DNA of 64,000 nt from Morinoia aosen (lineage: Eukaryota; Arthropoda; Malacostraca; Amphipoda; Talitridae): assembly GCA_030386875.1 (NCBI GenBank), contig CM059563.1, forward strand, positions 35,688,139 to 35,752,138, written 5' to 3'. The position numbers and the translations under genes are program-made. The notes under the pieces are model-generated. The model made no database searches, had not been told where the DNA came from, and saw only the letters and a program-made list of their open reading frames with translations. The stretch's first letter is position 1, and each line of letters begins with the position of its first letter. This document shows, one piece after another, positions 22,746-33,438 of this stretch.

Positions 22746-24760
22746 GAGAGTGAGTAAAAGATTGGCTGGCTAAACATCCAGGAAATGGCAGTTATAACCG
22801 GATTTGTAGTAAGTTAGGGCTAAATATCCAAATTTCGCTCACTAATTATTTGTTGCATTCCTTCCTTGTTTCAGCATTTGTAAAATTTGGTCACACCAAA
22901 TCTAACAAATACTACAGCTACTACAATTTAATAATCTACTTCATAATAACTTTAACTACAGGTAATATTTTCCACTCGTTCCATACAGTTTTGCATGTAC
23001 GAGCGTGTAATAGTACAGCTCGTAAATTGAATTTTTTTCTTGAAGAACTATATTCGGTCATTTCCAGGCGACACAGTGACAAGGAAATAGAAATAACAAT
23101 TGAAATCTAGTGCACATTCATTAGAACTGTATGATAGAATGCACGCGTAAATCTGTCATCCGCAAGCAAATATTATAAAATATAATAAACATCTCAAATT
23201 ACTGCATGATAATATCTAATAATGTATGTGAATGTGACAGCGGTACGGATAAACTAATAAATGTTTAGATTTTTTTCAGGAAACATTTTCATGCTGAAAT
23301 TAAATATTAAGGAGAATTCATGGAAAAAGTTTTTTATTTTATTTGAAAATGCCTGTTGAAAACGAACTTTGGTTAAATATTTAATGTTTTCATTCGAATA
23401 CACAAAAATAAAATACATTAGCAGTATTTCCTGAGTGAATATTAAATAAGATTGGAAATCCTTTGTAAATGGCGCTGACACTTCAACAGGACGAACGCAT
23501 TATGATATGCTTGTAAAAAACTAAACTATTGTTCCCCGCTCCTTTGAATCCAGGGGCTATCCTCTGCTAAATAATAGATTTTTTGGAAGCAAAGGCTCTA
23601 AATTCTTTTCTAAACTATTTTTGAAGCGTATTAATTTTTTTCCTTTAACCAAATCTCACGTAAACTAATACTGTGTTGATTCATTGCTTCAATAACATTT
23701 TTGAGCGACTTACTTCTAATATCTCTTCTTGTATTCACTGCTGTGCACTTTCCACAAAGCGGGCTGCTCCCGAAAATAACTAATAAAAGAAGCCGTCGCT
23801 TCTCAAGGCCAGGCGGAGACCATTGGATTTGCAGGATCAGCAACAGACATCATTACTAGACGCCCGCAGGGCTAACACCGTGGAGGGAGTATATATGGAG
23901 GGAGCATAGTCGTCTGTGAAGAGAACCAGTTTTTGAGATTTCTCCTATTTCTGTGGTAACCAATAGCCGTCTCGCAAGTGTGACGTCAGCACGGAAGCCA
24001 GTTACGTACTGACTACGCTGGGGTGATCACACGCTCGCTGAATGCTATTGTGTTTCCTCACTTGAGGACACTTAATAATATCAAACTTACTAGCAAAGAT
24101 ACATTAAGACATGAAAACTATCAAGATTACAGGCCCTTGATTATAACAAATTAGAGCGACTTGCACGCACACCTCATCCGTTGACATGTGGTGCGGTACT
24201 AATCTTGCTTTGGAAAATGAGAGGAGGGGTTGTAGAGAAGGCGGGTGGAGCAACTTCAGCCAAGCGTCTGTGGTTGGCTCAGAATTGTCACGTGTCAGGC
24301 CTTGACAGTGCCCGAGTCTTTCAACGTTTGCAGCCAAATTGAGCCCGATCGGAGTGCGCTATGCACCTCCATATATTCTAGCTCCATGACTGCAAAGCTA
24401 TTACACGATACTGTGTTGGCCAGTCACGGACACAGCGCTCAGTAGCGTACGAAAATCGGACGGGGGTGGTTACGTCATAATGGTGCTCAAAATGGTGCTC
24501 AAAGAATGCAAAGGACCTACAAAGCGTAAGAATAAAACTGCAAAAAGTCGGATTTGTTTTCATCATTGTATTTACCAATATATGTCTCTCAAGTCATGTT
24601 AATTTTCTACATTTTATTCTCAGTCATTCAGTATTAGAAAATGATGAAATAAATTCATTGAAATTATTTTAGGGGTTCTGATCTCAGCAAAATATATATG
24701 TTTCATCATTTTAACTTCTGCAACTCCGGGCATTGCGAATTATTATAACTGAAATCGCGC
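22746..24760. other. Non-coding, no gene recognised
   Basis: No domain-bearing frame on either strand. An inverted pair of promoter-like boxes (aaccaatagcc near 23958 and gtgacgtcagc near 23980) is the only regulatory-looking signal. Confidence 0.4.
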
Positions 24761-25309
24761 TCCCGGGAGCACAGGGTCTGATCTCGCAGGATTTCTACAC
24801 CGCCCAGCCCTCTCCCTCCACCTCCAACGAGCTACAGCACCACCTCCAAGCAGCTACAGAAATGTTAGGTTAAATTAATTTAGGTTAGGTTAAGTTAAGT
24901 TAAGTTAGGTTAAGAGGTTAGGTTAAGTTAGGTTAGGTTGGGTTAGGTTAGGCCAAGTTCAGTTAGTTTAAGGTTAACTTAAAAGAGTTTAAAAATGCCT
25001 GTTTTTGCGTGCCGAGATGGAGGGTCGAATAGCCAAACACCAGCGGTCGTTGTAAAAACTGATTATAATGATTTAATAGAGGTTAAATTTGATTTTACGC
25101 TGTAGTATCTGCTTACTAAGTACTTGTAGTGGTTATATTGCAGTGATTAATAATAACTGCATAACGAACAGATAGGGTAATAAACCTCAGTAGTGCTACA
25201 TAGTTCAATAATTGGCGCGAATGGCAACTTTAGTAGCTGCTGGGAAGGGGGAGGGAGATGGGTGGGCGGTGTAGAAATCCTGCGTGCTTGGACCGAGTGC
25301 CTCCCGGGA
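24761..25309 (-). mobile_element. MITE T, copy 2, uninterrupted
   Basis: The ends carry inverted blocks: cgcaggatttctacaccgcc at 24801 and its complement at about 25260-25285, each followed inward by a ctctccctcc tract. The core at 24872-24960 is a run of ttaggttaag-like units. The whole is the reverse complement of 16331-18000 without the TTAA insert, and so provides the empty-site reference for it. A CCCGGGA motif lies at each outer edge. Confidence 0.7.
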
Positions 25310-26139
25310 TTTCGAACTTCCGAAAAAATCATAGTAGTAATTTTTATGCAGGAAACAAGAAAAGTAATAATACATGTGGAAGAATTAATTTGTTACCTTC
25401 ATCGGGCTGAGAATGAAGTATTTCATACAATGATGAAGAAGAGGCGCAATGAATGTCACCTTCGTTCAAGAATTGGAAACTATTGGGAATGGGAATCATA
25501 ATTTGGAAATACCATTTAGTCAGTTCCTGTACCTGATTTCTGGGAATCTTTTTAGTTTTGTTTGCCCACCTGAAGTTTATTTATTTATTCTTTGTTTACT
25601 CAGGAGGTAATTCAATCTCTGGCTTCATTTCTTTGAAGATCTTGTACAGTGCTATTTTTCATAAAGTTCTATCTCTATACTCGCTACTTATCTCTCTCCA
25701 AAAACATGAGTGCGTTCTTAGAACTTCTATGAATAATGTGGTCGACCGCCTGCACCAGACAGCAAGGCGAAGGTGAAGGGAGAGGACAACTAATTGCAGA
25801 CATCCTTCATATACGAAGTCTCACGGACTACCGAGCAGTACTGGCACAGCGTCTCCAAGAACATGCTCAGGTATCGCGCAGAGACCGATCAGAAAAGTTG
25901 ACAGTTTTGTACGCTGCACCAGCGCAAAGAGAGCATAGTTGCGACAGAAAGAGAGGAAATGGGTGGAGCTAGCGATGCCGCGACGAAAAGCTCACAGTTT
26001 TGTTTACCGTATAATTTGGGCTTTAGTGGTTAACTGCACATCATTTCAGGGTCATCGCCCAACAGCCCTCTCAGTTTGCAGTTGCACTTTATCATGGAGT
26101 GTTCTATTGTACTTCAGGTAATGGCTTGCGCTTTCTACA
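25310..26139. other. No gene recognised
   Basis: Short open frames only. The stretch just before the MADF remnant includes two cacagttttgt-type repeats (25903, 25994) but no coding signal. Confidence 0.35.
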
Positions 26140-26504
26140 ATGAGTGATTGGCCTCGCGAGCTGGTGCTCCAGCTCAGAGACCAATTAAATGCAAAGGAAT
26201 GCCTCTGAAACATAAAAATTCAACGTATAAAGAAATAAATTTATGGGAATTTGCTTACAAAAATATATTAAAATCTCTAGACCCTGAGAAGGCATTGACA
26301 GTTGATATGATAAAAATAAAATTCGTACATTGAAGACACAGTATTTTCAAGCCGAATAAAATGTTGAGCATTTAAAAAAATCGAAGCAGGTACAGAGGAT
26401 TACAGCGACTGACGCAATCTTGCTTTGATATGTTGTCATTTCTTAATGATGGGGCAGAGAGCCGGCAGTCAACATCAAATATGCAAAGTCAAGTAGTCGC
26501 TCAG
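26140..26504 (+). pseudogene. MADF-domain exon, decayed
   Basis: An ATG at 26140 opens a frame starting MSDWPRELVLQLRDQ and reaching a TGA where MADF domains have the W of a CLW motif (KECL, stop, N). After a frame change the domain continues (YKEINLWEFAYKNILKSL, DPEKALTVDMIKIK), shifts again (LKTQYFQAE, stop, NVEHLKKS), and ends in a frame reading CFDMLSFLNDG. A clean splice donor (CAG|GTAAGT) follows at 26505. MADF is a Myb/SANT-like DNA-binding domain found in many insect regulators and in the second protein of PIF/Harbinger transposons. At least one nonsense codon and two frameshifts make this a dead copy. Confidence 0.6.
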
Positions 26505-27253
26505 GTAAGTCATGTTTATTATTTATTTGTATATAAAAAATATACATGTTTAATAATTCCTTCCACAGCATTTGTACTTGAGTGAAAAAACTATAATCAA
26601 AATTGAATACCGTATATAATTTTTTTTAAATGTATAGCATTCATCTCGAGTAAATCAACCCTGTTTCTGATAATTAGATAGCTTAACCCGAAATTAGTAT
26701 GAAACATAGTTGGGTAGTTATGTCTTTGATTGACTGTAAATTACTTATACATGAAGGAAATAGACAGGTAGCGTGAGTCACTGTTGTCGTTCCTGTTTTT
26801 TCTTCATTTAGTTTATTTTTCTTCCCTATTGCACATGCGATAGCTACTGACCGGAGCGCACGTTCATCTGCATCTATTTTCTCCGGGCCGCGGCGTGCAA
26901 CTGAGCCCAGCTGTTCCGCGTAGTGTAGTGTAGCTGCTCATGCATGCAGATGTTAAATGATGCCTGAGAATTGCGCAGTAAAAAACGCATAGTGTAGCCT
27001 TGCCTTTATGAAGACGTCATTGTTCACGGCCGACCAACATTCTCCCAGTTCCTTGCCTCCTTCCTCCAGAATTAAAGGGCAATCCTATCTTCTCTCAGCT
27101 GTAAACTTAAATACCTCGATGAACGGCTTGATTTTACCTCACTTTTCATAAAATATTTTCTGCTACGTATTTTCCTGAGCAATCGAAATACGGGTTTATT
27201 TGGAGACATATGGAGCCATTAGTCAAACATTCTGATTGAATCGAGTTTATTGA
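26505..27253. other. No gene recognised
   Basis: No feature beyond a GC-rich patch with gtagtgtagtgtag near 26925 and a CRE-like gacgtcatt at about 27013. Confidence 0.35.
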
Positions 27254-28085
27254 GGACAGCGTCCCCCATAGGAATACATGATTTTGAGATCATTTGAAAA
27301 TTAGGATTTTTGCTCTTATAGGAAGTGTAGGAGGTCAGGTACATCCTGTGAAAAATGAGACTCGTACGTTCACTCGTTCGCCCGCTACGGGGGTTTGAAG
27401 AATGGGGGGTAGATGAGGGGAAAACTGGTATTTTATCGTGTTACACTTCCCCCTTGGCTCTTTCTTCACGGCGCGGCGTAGCTATTTCATCTTCTATGTC
27501 TCTGAGTTACTCGATAACAATTTCAGAAGTCTAACCAGGACCAAAAATTTTAAGAAAATTTTAATTAAAATTGATTACATGTCTTTGTTTCGCCTATACT
27601 GAACACCTCGGACTTTGGAGTTTCAAAATGTATCTTCTCCTACAGTTTTTAGGCTACAGTGATGATTTTGGTATCATTGGATGCAGAAAGACAAGGGCTT
27701 TCGAAAAAATAGCGTCGATTTTCTAAAATAATTTTTGTTCGATAGTTGTGATGTCATAAATCCGAGTTTTTTTTCGAAAAACCGATATACTCTCGAGTTT
27801 TTCATTATTTTTATTCAAAACTGGAAATATTTGAAAATCAACTCTATTTTATGAAAGCCCTTGCCTTCCCGCATCCAATGATACTAAAATCATCACTGTA
27901 GCCCAAAAACTGTCGGAGGTGAAGCATTTTGAAACCCCCCTGCCCCCAAAAAAACTTCGTTTTCTATGGGGATAATCACATTTTTTTAAGATAAACGATT
28001 ACAAATTGCATTTCCTATCAGTATACAAAAATCATTGCGCTAGGTTCAATAATAAAAAAAGATTTCCGTATGGGGGACGCTGTCC
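27254..28085. mobile_element. TTAA-type fold-back element F, copy 1
   Basis: The terminal inverted repeats are GGACAGCGTCCCCCATAGGA at the left and its near-perfect complement at 28066-28085. The flanks are TTGA (27250-27253) and TTAA (28086-28089), one mismatch from a TTAA duplication. Two internal arms (about 27621-27703 and 27853-27934) are inverted relative to each other and share tacagtttttaggctacagt-like sequence, giving a fold-back structure. It is non-coding. A second copy is at 42857-43712. Confidence 0.7.
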
Positions 28086-28503
28086 TTAAAAGCTCCAATT
28101 ATTGTTCCTGCGCAGAGATGAGAACAACGCACTGAAGTACTATACATAGAAAATCGCTCACAGAACTAAAACGGTATTAAAATCATAAACTTGGTAACTA
28201 CAACAAATAGCATCACACGGATATGGAATTGTTGCACTAATATTGTTCTAAATGAACTGTACAAATTAAGGCAGACTGCGAAGAAGGAGGTCGGCTCCTG
28301 ACAGGCCAGGGAAATCGACATTGCTAAAAGAAAAAAGAAAAACAGTTTATTTCCAATAGAGATCGTACAAAAGTACTATCATTGGTTTCTAAAATATCTT
28401 AAAGTTAATCCACTTAGATGATACACACACACACGAGTATTGTAATACTCATGTCATTAGTCAAAAATAATTGATTGAGTGCAATGTTCTCCTAATCTTG
28501 CTT

Positions 28504-28605
28504 GACCTACATTTGTTAATACATGTAATGATAATTATAAGGTGCTCCCTAGTTAACCTACATTTGATGATACATGTAATGATAATTATAAGAGACAACA
28601 CAATT
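28504..28605. repeat. 51 bp tandem duplication
   Basis: The unit cctacatttgttaatacatg and its continuation to ataattataag is repeated after 51 bp with few changes. It lies in the LINE-2 3' UTR. Confidence 0.7.
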
Positions 28606-30258
28606 TCATGGAAAAGGCATTTTCATTGTGGGCTGAAAACACTTTGGCCAATTTGCATATACATGATAAAAAACTTCGCAATTTTTGACGCCAGGAAATA
28701 ATATTAGACTTGTTAGTATCGGAAGATGTTCAAAAATGTCATTTTAAGGAAGCACAAAAATATTAATAAACATATATTTAAACATGAGGACCACGAAAAC
28801 TACAAGATTTGTATTTCTAATTAAACAAATTTACAATAACGGTCATTAGTTGATAAGCATTTTATTTAAATATAAATTGATGATCACACAACCAATGTAT
28901 AGTTTTTTACGTGAATGCTTTACAACAATAAAGAGATGATGAGTTAGGTAATGTTAAAAGTTGAGAGTGAACAGAAAAAAACATTATCTCTAGTTAAAAT
29001 GCCAGTTGTCAGTTTAGTACACACATATATGCGGGTATACATGTAAATATATATACATACATATACATGCACATACATACACCTAACACGTAAACATTCA
29101 CAAATACATTTCTATGCATCGAGGCAATCACAATATATGCGGCGGGGGGATTATGCGCGTTCTATAAAAATGCTTTGCGATTTTCTGAAATATAGGATAA
29201 TGAGCAAAGGAAATTTGTGACAACTCTTTAGGTATGTGTTGCTGCTTACAATTTCTAATGAAATATTGTGACGATATTTTATTAAATATAGTATCGAAAA
29301 GGTCATTGGTTGATAAGCGTCTTATATATCATACGTGGGTAATTGCGCCACAAATATATTTGTTTATATATATATCATAAATGCTGTATAATAAGCAAGT
29401 GAAATGAAGTATTACGTAGTGACACATTCACCTATCTACGTACGCATAGCGTGCACAAGTACACATATACAAGAGTAAGCATGTGCGCAAATATCAGCGT
29501 AAACTAATCAGTATAAACTAGCATTCCAATCGAGGGAATCGGAGAAAATATCTTTTATTATGGCACGAATGACGGCACAAAACATCCTTTATTATGGCAC
29601 AAAACAGTCTACCTTAGTCAGAAACATGATAACGATTTTTCTACAACGGTTCCGATGTACAGAATATTTCCAGAAGTAAGCGAGGCTTAGGTGCGGTTGT
29701 CATAATATACTCTAGAGCGTAAGAGATGATATGATAATTTGCACTACACTTGCCTACAAAGAGCATTTTTGGACGTGAAGAAGAAAGAAACATGAATGTC
29801 CTATAAGGGTGTCATATTAGGAAAAAATCACATTATATTTTAATATGGCGTAAAATATCTGCAATTGATAAACATACATAGGTACCACATTTTACATGTA
29901 CAAGACATTTAAGCTTTGGATTGCCTTACAATAATAAAATGAAATGATGTGTTGAGTAATGTTAGAAATTGGGAGTGAGAAAAAAGTCTGGTATTTATAG
30001 TTATTATAGTTTTTATACCAGTTGCTAGTCCAGTGCACACAGGTGTATTGTGCACACATGCACACACATATACAAGTAAGAATACTTGCAAATCCCAGCG
30101 TATGGGCGATCAAATCATAATACCTATGCATACTTCAAGACTGTTGTGTGATGTATTGAATTATGAAGAAAATGAGCAGGGGAGAGTATTAAGCAATGGA
30201 GATACCAGACAAAATGAGATTCGTCAATACGTGTTCAGTATGTTCTGTAACTAAGAAA

Positions 30259-30478
30259 TTATCGTTGAGACGACAGATGACGAATTATTTTGGCTTTAAA
30301 TTCTCTCGGTCTTTGAGGGTTTTTAATACTCAGGGGAAGTTTGTTCCACAGTAAGGCGCCTGATATTGACAGAGCCTTCTGCCCTATGTGAGATGAACGA
30401 TAGTTGACTAAGACATTGTTTCTGTTCGGCTTTTGGTTGGTTATAATAGGTGGATGGAAACGCACGATCTCAGCACTG
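30259..30478 (-). pseudogene. LINE-2 ORF2 C-terminal fragment
   Basis: About 72 codons match the terminal region of LINE-1 ORF2: SAEIVRFHPP, then SSHIGQKALSISGALLWNKL, ending near LSSQR. The fragment is cut upstream by the 194 bp LTR of Gypsy-1. Its missing upstream part is at 40645-42838. Confidence 0.75.
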
Positions 30479-30672
30479 TATGCGGTGGGAGTAAAACACG
30501 GTAGAGCGATAGTGTTTATTTGCAGAAGCCAGGTGAGTTGGCAGCAGGTGAGAGAATGAATGACTGAGCGCCATCGGCTACGCACGGCGCGGTTATATAG
30601 ACTGCGAAATCTCAAGAACTTACGAAACCCTGTCAAGACAATGGGCAAGAGTTCATGTGTGCTTACTGCACA
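30479..30672 (-). repeat. Gypsy-1 3' LTR (194 bp)
   Basis: Identical to 40451-40644 except at four positions. In the sense direction it runs TGTGCAGT ... CGCATA. A polypurine tract lies just upstream in sense orientation. Confidence 0.9.
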
Positions 30673-30676
30673 TATG

Positions 30677-30685
30677 TTCCCCCTT
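30677..30685 (-). promoter_or_regulatory. Gypsy-1 polypurine tract
   Basis: On the minus strand it reads AAGGGGGAA, five bases from the 3' LTR start. This is the expected position and composition of the plus-strand DNA primer of LTR elements. Confidence 0.65.
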
Positions 30686-30689
30686 CAAC

Positions 30690-32372
30690 CTATACGCAAA
30701 CAATTGGATCAAAATAAAATTAAATACAGACAGGGTAATCTAAAACGTGAAAAGGACGAACCCGTTGAACGTTAGCTACAAAGAATTCTGCGAACAAAAT
30801 TAACAAGGGCAATTTAATACGGCTAAGCAAAATCTCAAAAGAATTCGCAGAATGAACAAAACCGTTAAACAATTTAACAAGAAGTTAACAAGGGAAGCTA
30901 ACAAAAGTTACTCAATAACTAACGCGACAGCCCTTGGTTAAATGTAACGCCCATTAAAAGTTAAAATGTATGCATAAAAAAAAAATTTCAAAAAAACTCA
31001 CCAACAACACCATTTAAACTATCACAGTTATCGCAAGTTTGAAGCATAAGCAAAAACAAGGGCATCTGAGCGAACGACACCAAAATATAATGCCCTGTTT
31101 GAAATTAAACTTGGAAGAACTCAAAACATTATGTGAAATAATCATTAATTTACAAAACCGCACAGTTAAAATAATGAACTAAATACCGTCCAACTAATTA
31201 AAATAATGATAAATAATGACGCAATCAATATGAAATAATAACGCTAGAGATCAAAAATAAAAAGAACGTAAAACCCATGAAAGAATGATGAAAGCGATTT
31301 ACACCTGTATCTCGTATAAAATACGCATAATAAAAAAAAATAAAAACATAGACGAAAATTAAAAAAAACACAGCGGGAAATTTAAAGCACCACAACACAC
31401 CATTATTGAAAGCGTAAATGCTGTTGAAAAACATTTTGAAACATTTTTAAACCAGTTTTTCAGAACCTTTTTTGTTGAAAAATAGTTAAATATAAACACA
31501 AACATTTAAAGCCTTCGATTAATATGGACTAATTAAAAATTAAATAGCGATTAAATAGCGATTAATATGGACTGATGGATTAATATGGATTAAATATCGT
31601 AGCGAAAAAAACGAAACACTAAAGTTCCAGCAGATTTTAGCAATTAGTAAAAGCAAACCCAAACAAGCGTAAGCAAACAACTGACTTACCGTGCAATATA
31701 AACAGCACGTCGACCGAAGTAAGGATATTTATAATAAAAAGCAAACGCAACATTTTCTTATACCAGCACAACTAAAGGAAATGAATTCCGATAATTTGAA
31801 AACAAACTCCGCAAATTATTAAAATAGTGAAATCACCGAAATAGCATCACATATTAAAAACATGGAGAATATTGGAAAACAACAAAAACCACAAAAAACT
31901 TTACATTAAAATAATTCAAAATAAAATGATAATTGAAATAACTAAAATTTTACAAAAAATTAGGCGTCGACATTAGTAAAAGCATACAGCAACCTTAAAC
32001 TTAAGATTACATGCCGAAGATTACATTGAAACGCTTACATTGAAACGATTACATTTTCGCTTTTTTCTTGCGATTACTCATTTATTTTCCACTTCTCACC
32101 ACCTCGCGCTAAATTTTCATAGCGCGGCTATCATCTATCATTTTCATTTCATTCACACTAAATCAATTTCATAATTTCAACAATCGACCTAATTTATTTC
32201 GCATTTTCCACCTATTTCATAATTAATTTTTCAAAAAATGAATTTTCTTAAATTTCACGCCGCACACTTCCAGAGGGACAGGGACGGCCATTGCGTCCTG
32301 CTTCCCGTGGACGTCCGGCCCGCCTAACGCTAGGCAGGGGCAACACGACAAAGTCTCTTTGCACGTTAATGA
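30690..32372 (-). other. Gypsy-1 AT-rich 3' untranslated region
   Basis: 1.7 kb of A-rich (plus strand) sequence between the membrane-protein ORF and the polypurine tract. A frame at 31225-31434 is F/Y/I-rich only because of the T-rich sense strand. No domain is seen. Confidence 0.5.
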
Positions 32373-32672
32373 TTATATTTGTCCCTGATTGCCCCTTGGC
32401 GGCCTGCCTACCGCGCGTCCGCGAGAGAAAAAATCCTCACGCTGCGCCGTTGTAATCATCTTCACTTGCTTTTTTAGATGATACAGTATTGTGGCTAATC
32501 CCATGGTAACCAGGATTAGCAACATCAATATGATGTCGGTGACGTTATCAGGCAACAGGTCCGATCTGGTCACCGAGTTGTCCCGAATCCAATTTTCGTT
32601 CACATTCGAACTGTGTGTGGACAACGCAGCAACGAGTGCATCTACATCGATGGTGCTCTGAGCGCTTCCCAT
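32373..32672 (-). CDS. Gypsy-1 env-position ORF: small predicted myristoylated single-pass membrane protein
   Basis: 99 codons without interruption. The ATG at 32672-32670 sits in a good context (ATCATGG). The protein begins MGSAQS, a textbook N-myristoylation signal (Gly2, Ser6), followed by about 45 polar residues with a possible N-glycosylation site (NVT). One hydrophobic segment comes next (IILMLLILVTMGLATILY), then a juxtamembrane basic cluster (HLKKQVK) and a Arg/Gly/Pro-rich tail. A strong splice acceptor (pyrimidine tract then CAG, AG at 32688-32687) lies 14 bases upstream of the ATG, so translation from a spliced subgenomic RNA is likely, as for env of errantiviruses. There is no signal peptide or class I/III fusion-protein architecture. 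The layout (myristate, short ectodomain, one membrane span, basic patch) resembles reovirus FAST-type small membrane proteins. This is architecture only, with no sequence homology shown. It is intact while pol is broken. Confidence 0.55.
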   Translation of the reverse strand: MGSAQSTIDVDALVAALSTHSSNVNENWIRDNSVTRSDLLPDNVTDIILMLLILVTMGLATILYHLKKQVKMITTAQREDFFSRGRAVGRPPRGNQGQI

Positions 32673-32686
32673 GATGCCTTGCACAC

Positions 32687-32703
32687 CTGAAAAGGAAGGA
32701 TAC
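32687..32703 (-). promoter_or_regulatory. Predicted splice acceptor upstream of the membrane ORF
   Basis: The minus strand reads TATCCTTCCTTTTCAG followed by GTGTGC, a near-consensus 3' splice site 14 bases before the ATG. A possible donor (GTAAGA at 39154-39149) lies just before the gag start codon. Confidence 0.5.
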
Positions 32704-32944
32704 AGAACCGATTAGCATGACCATCATAAAAACAGAACAAACTAACTCGTAAACATAAAATTTTACATTCCTTAAATGTTCATGATAAATTTTCATGATA
32801 AGGTTCATCGAACCCGTTGGTCGGGTAGCCACTAACCAGTGTATGAATTCTAATTAAATTTTGCTGACCACCGAACATTCCGGCCCAAAAATAAAAATAA
32901 CACTGTGAGTAACGCCGCAGCGTCAAATCAGCCCATCTCACAGG

Positions 32945-33175
32945 ATGAACTGCAACCTCAGCGATTGCATTAAACAGTCGAAGAATCCGCTCGCCATTAA
33001 AAACAAAAAAAATGCCAATTCAGCGACATCTCCAGACGATCAATTTAACGTTGTAAGCGAATTGGAAAAACAAATGAAGCGTCTTAGAGACAAGGGTTAT
33101 CAACCCTCAAGGTTGAAATGGCACATTCCTTTTAACACTCAGGTTAATATCAAGTATTACGCCAAGTTAAACTAA
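32945..33175 (+). CDS. Antisense ORF within Gypsy-1 (hypothetical)
   Basis: 76 codons on the plus strand, opposite to the element, between the integrase end and the membrane ORF. The predicted protein is basic and hydrophilic, with NKKNANSATSPDD and ELEKQMKRLRDKGYQPSRLK segments. The second looks like a short amphipathic helix. The sense strand here has no convincing frame. The function is unknown. It could be chance. It is listed because its composition is more protein-like than other short frames in the element. Confidence 0.3.
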   Translation: MNCNLSDCIKQSKNPLAIKNKKNANSATSPDDQFNVVSELEKQMKRLRDKGYQPSRLKWHIPFNTQVNIKYYAKLN

Positions 33176-33438
33176 AACAACGCAGCACAGAAGCTGTAAA
33201 CATAACACATAAAATATAATATACGGGTACCGGAAATATTATGAAACACAACGCATATCACGCAGCAAAAACTCCTTAACCTATGATTATTAACCTTAAT
33301 GCAACTGTTGAACAATGTAACGTAGTAGATCGTAATTCGTCGAGTCGTTGTGACGTCAAATACGTAAGTCATGAACGTAGCAGAATGGCCTTGACATTTC
33401 AATCACAGTTTAACCCTCGTAAAGGGTAACAGGTGATT

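Larger units (their letters stand above)
28326..30478 (-). mobile_element. CR1/L2-like LINE-2, 3' part (split by Gypsy-1)
   Basis: The 3' end at 28326 has the same terminal block as the other LINE copies (aaagaaaaacagtttatttccaat). The 3' UTR spans 28326-30258 and includes a 51 bp tandem duplication (about 28504-28605) and CA/TA microsatellites near 29030-29110. The ORF2 C-terminus follows at 30259-30478 and is cut at cagcactg. The sequence resumes at 40645 after the inserted retrotransposon. Confidence 0.75.

Noticed and set aside
22417-22746. 109-codon frame at a PIF-like terminus as a transposase N-terminus
   Set aside because: It lacks the W-VHP-N and GE-H-L blocks present in the three PIF copies farther right.
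31225-31434. Hydrophobic minus-strand frame in the Gypsy-1 3' region (possible env membrane part)
   Set aside because: Composition follows from a T-rich strand. No Met context, no polar or cysteine pattern, and no continuation upstream.
32548-32832. Second minus-strand frame overlapping the membrane ORF
   Set aside because: It runs across the splice acceptor in another frame, and its C-terminal half is the shadow of the better supported ORF.
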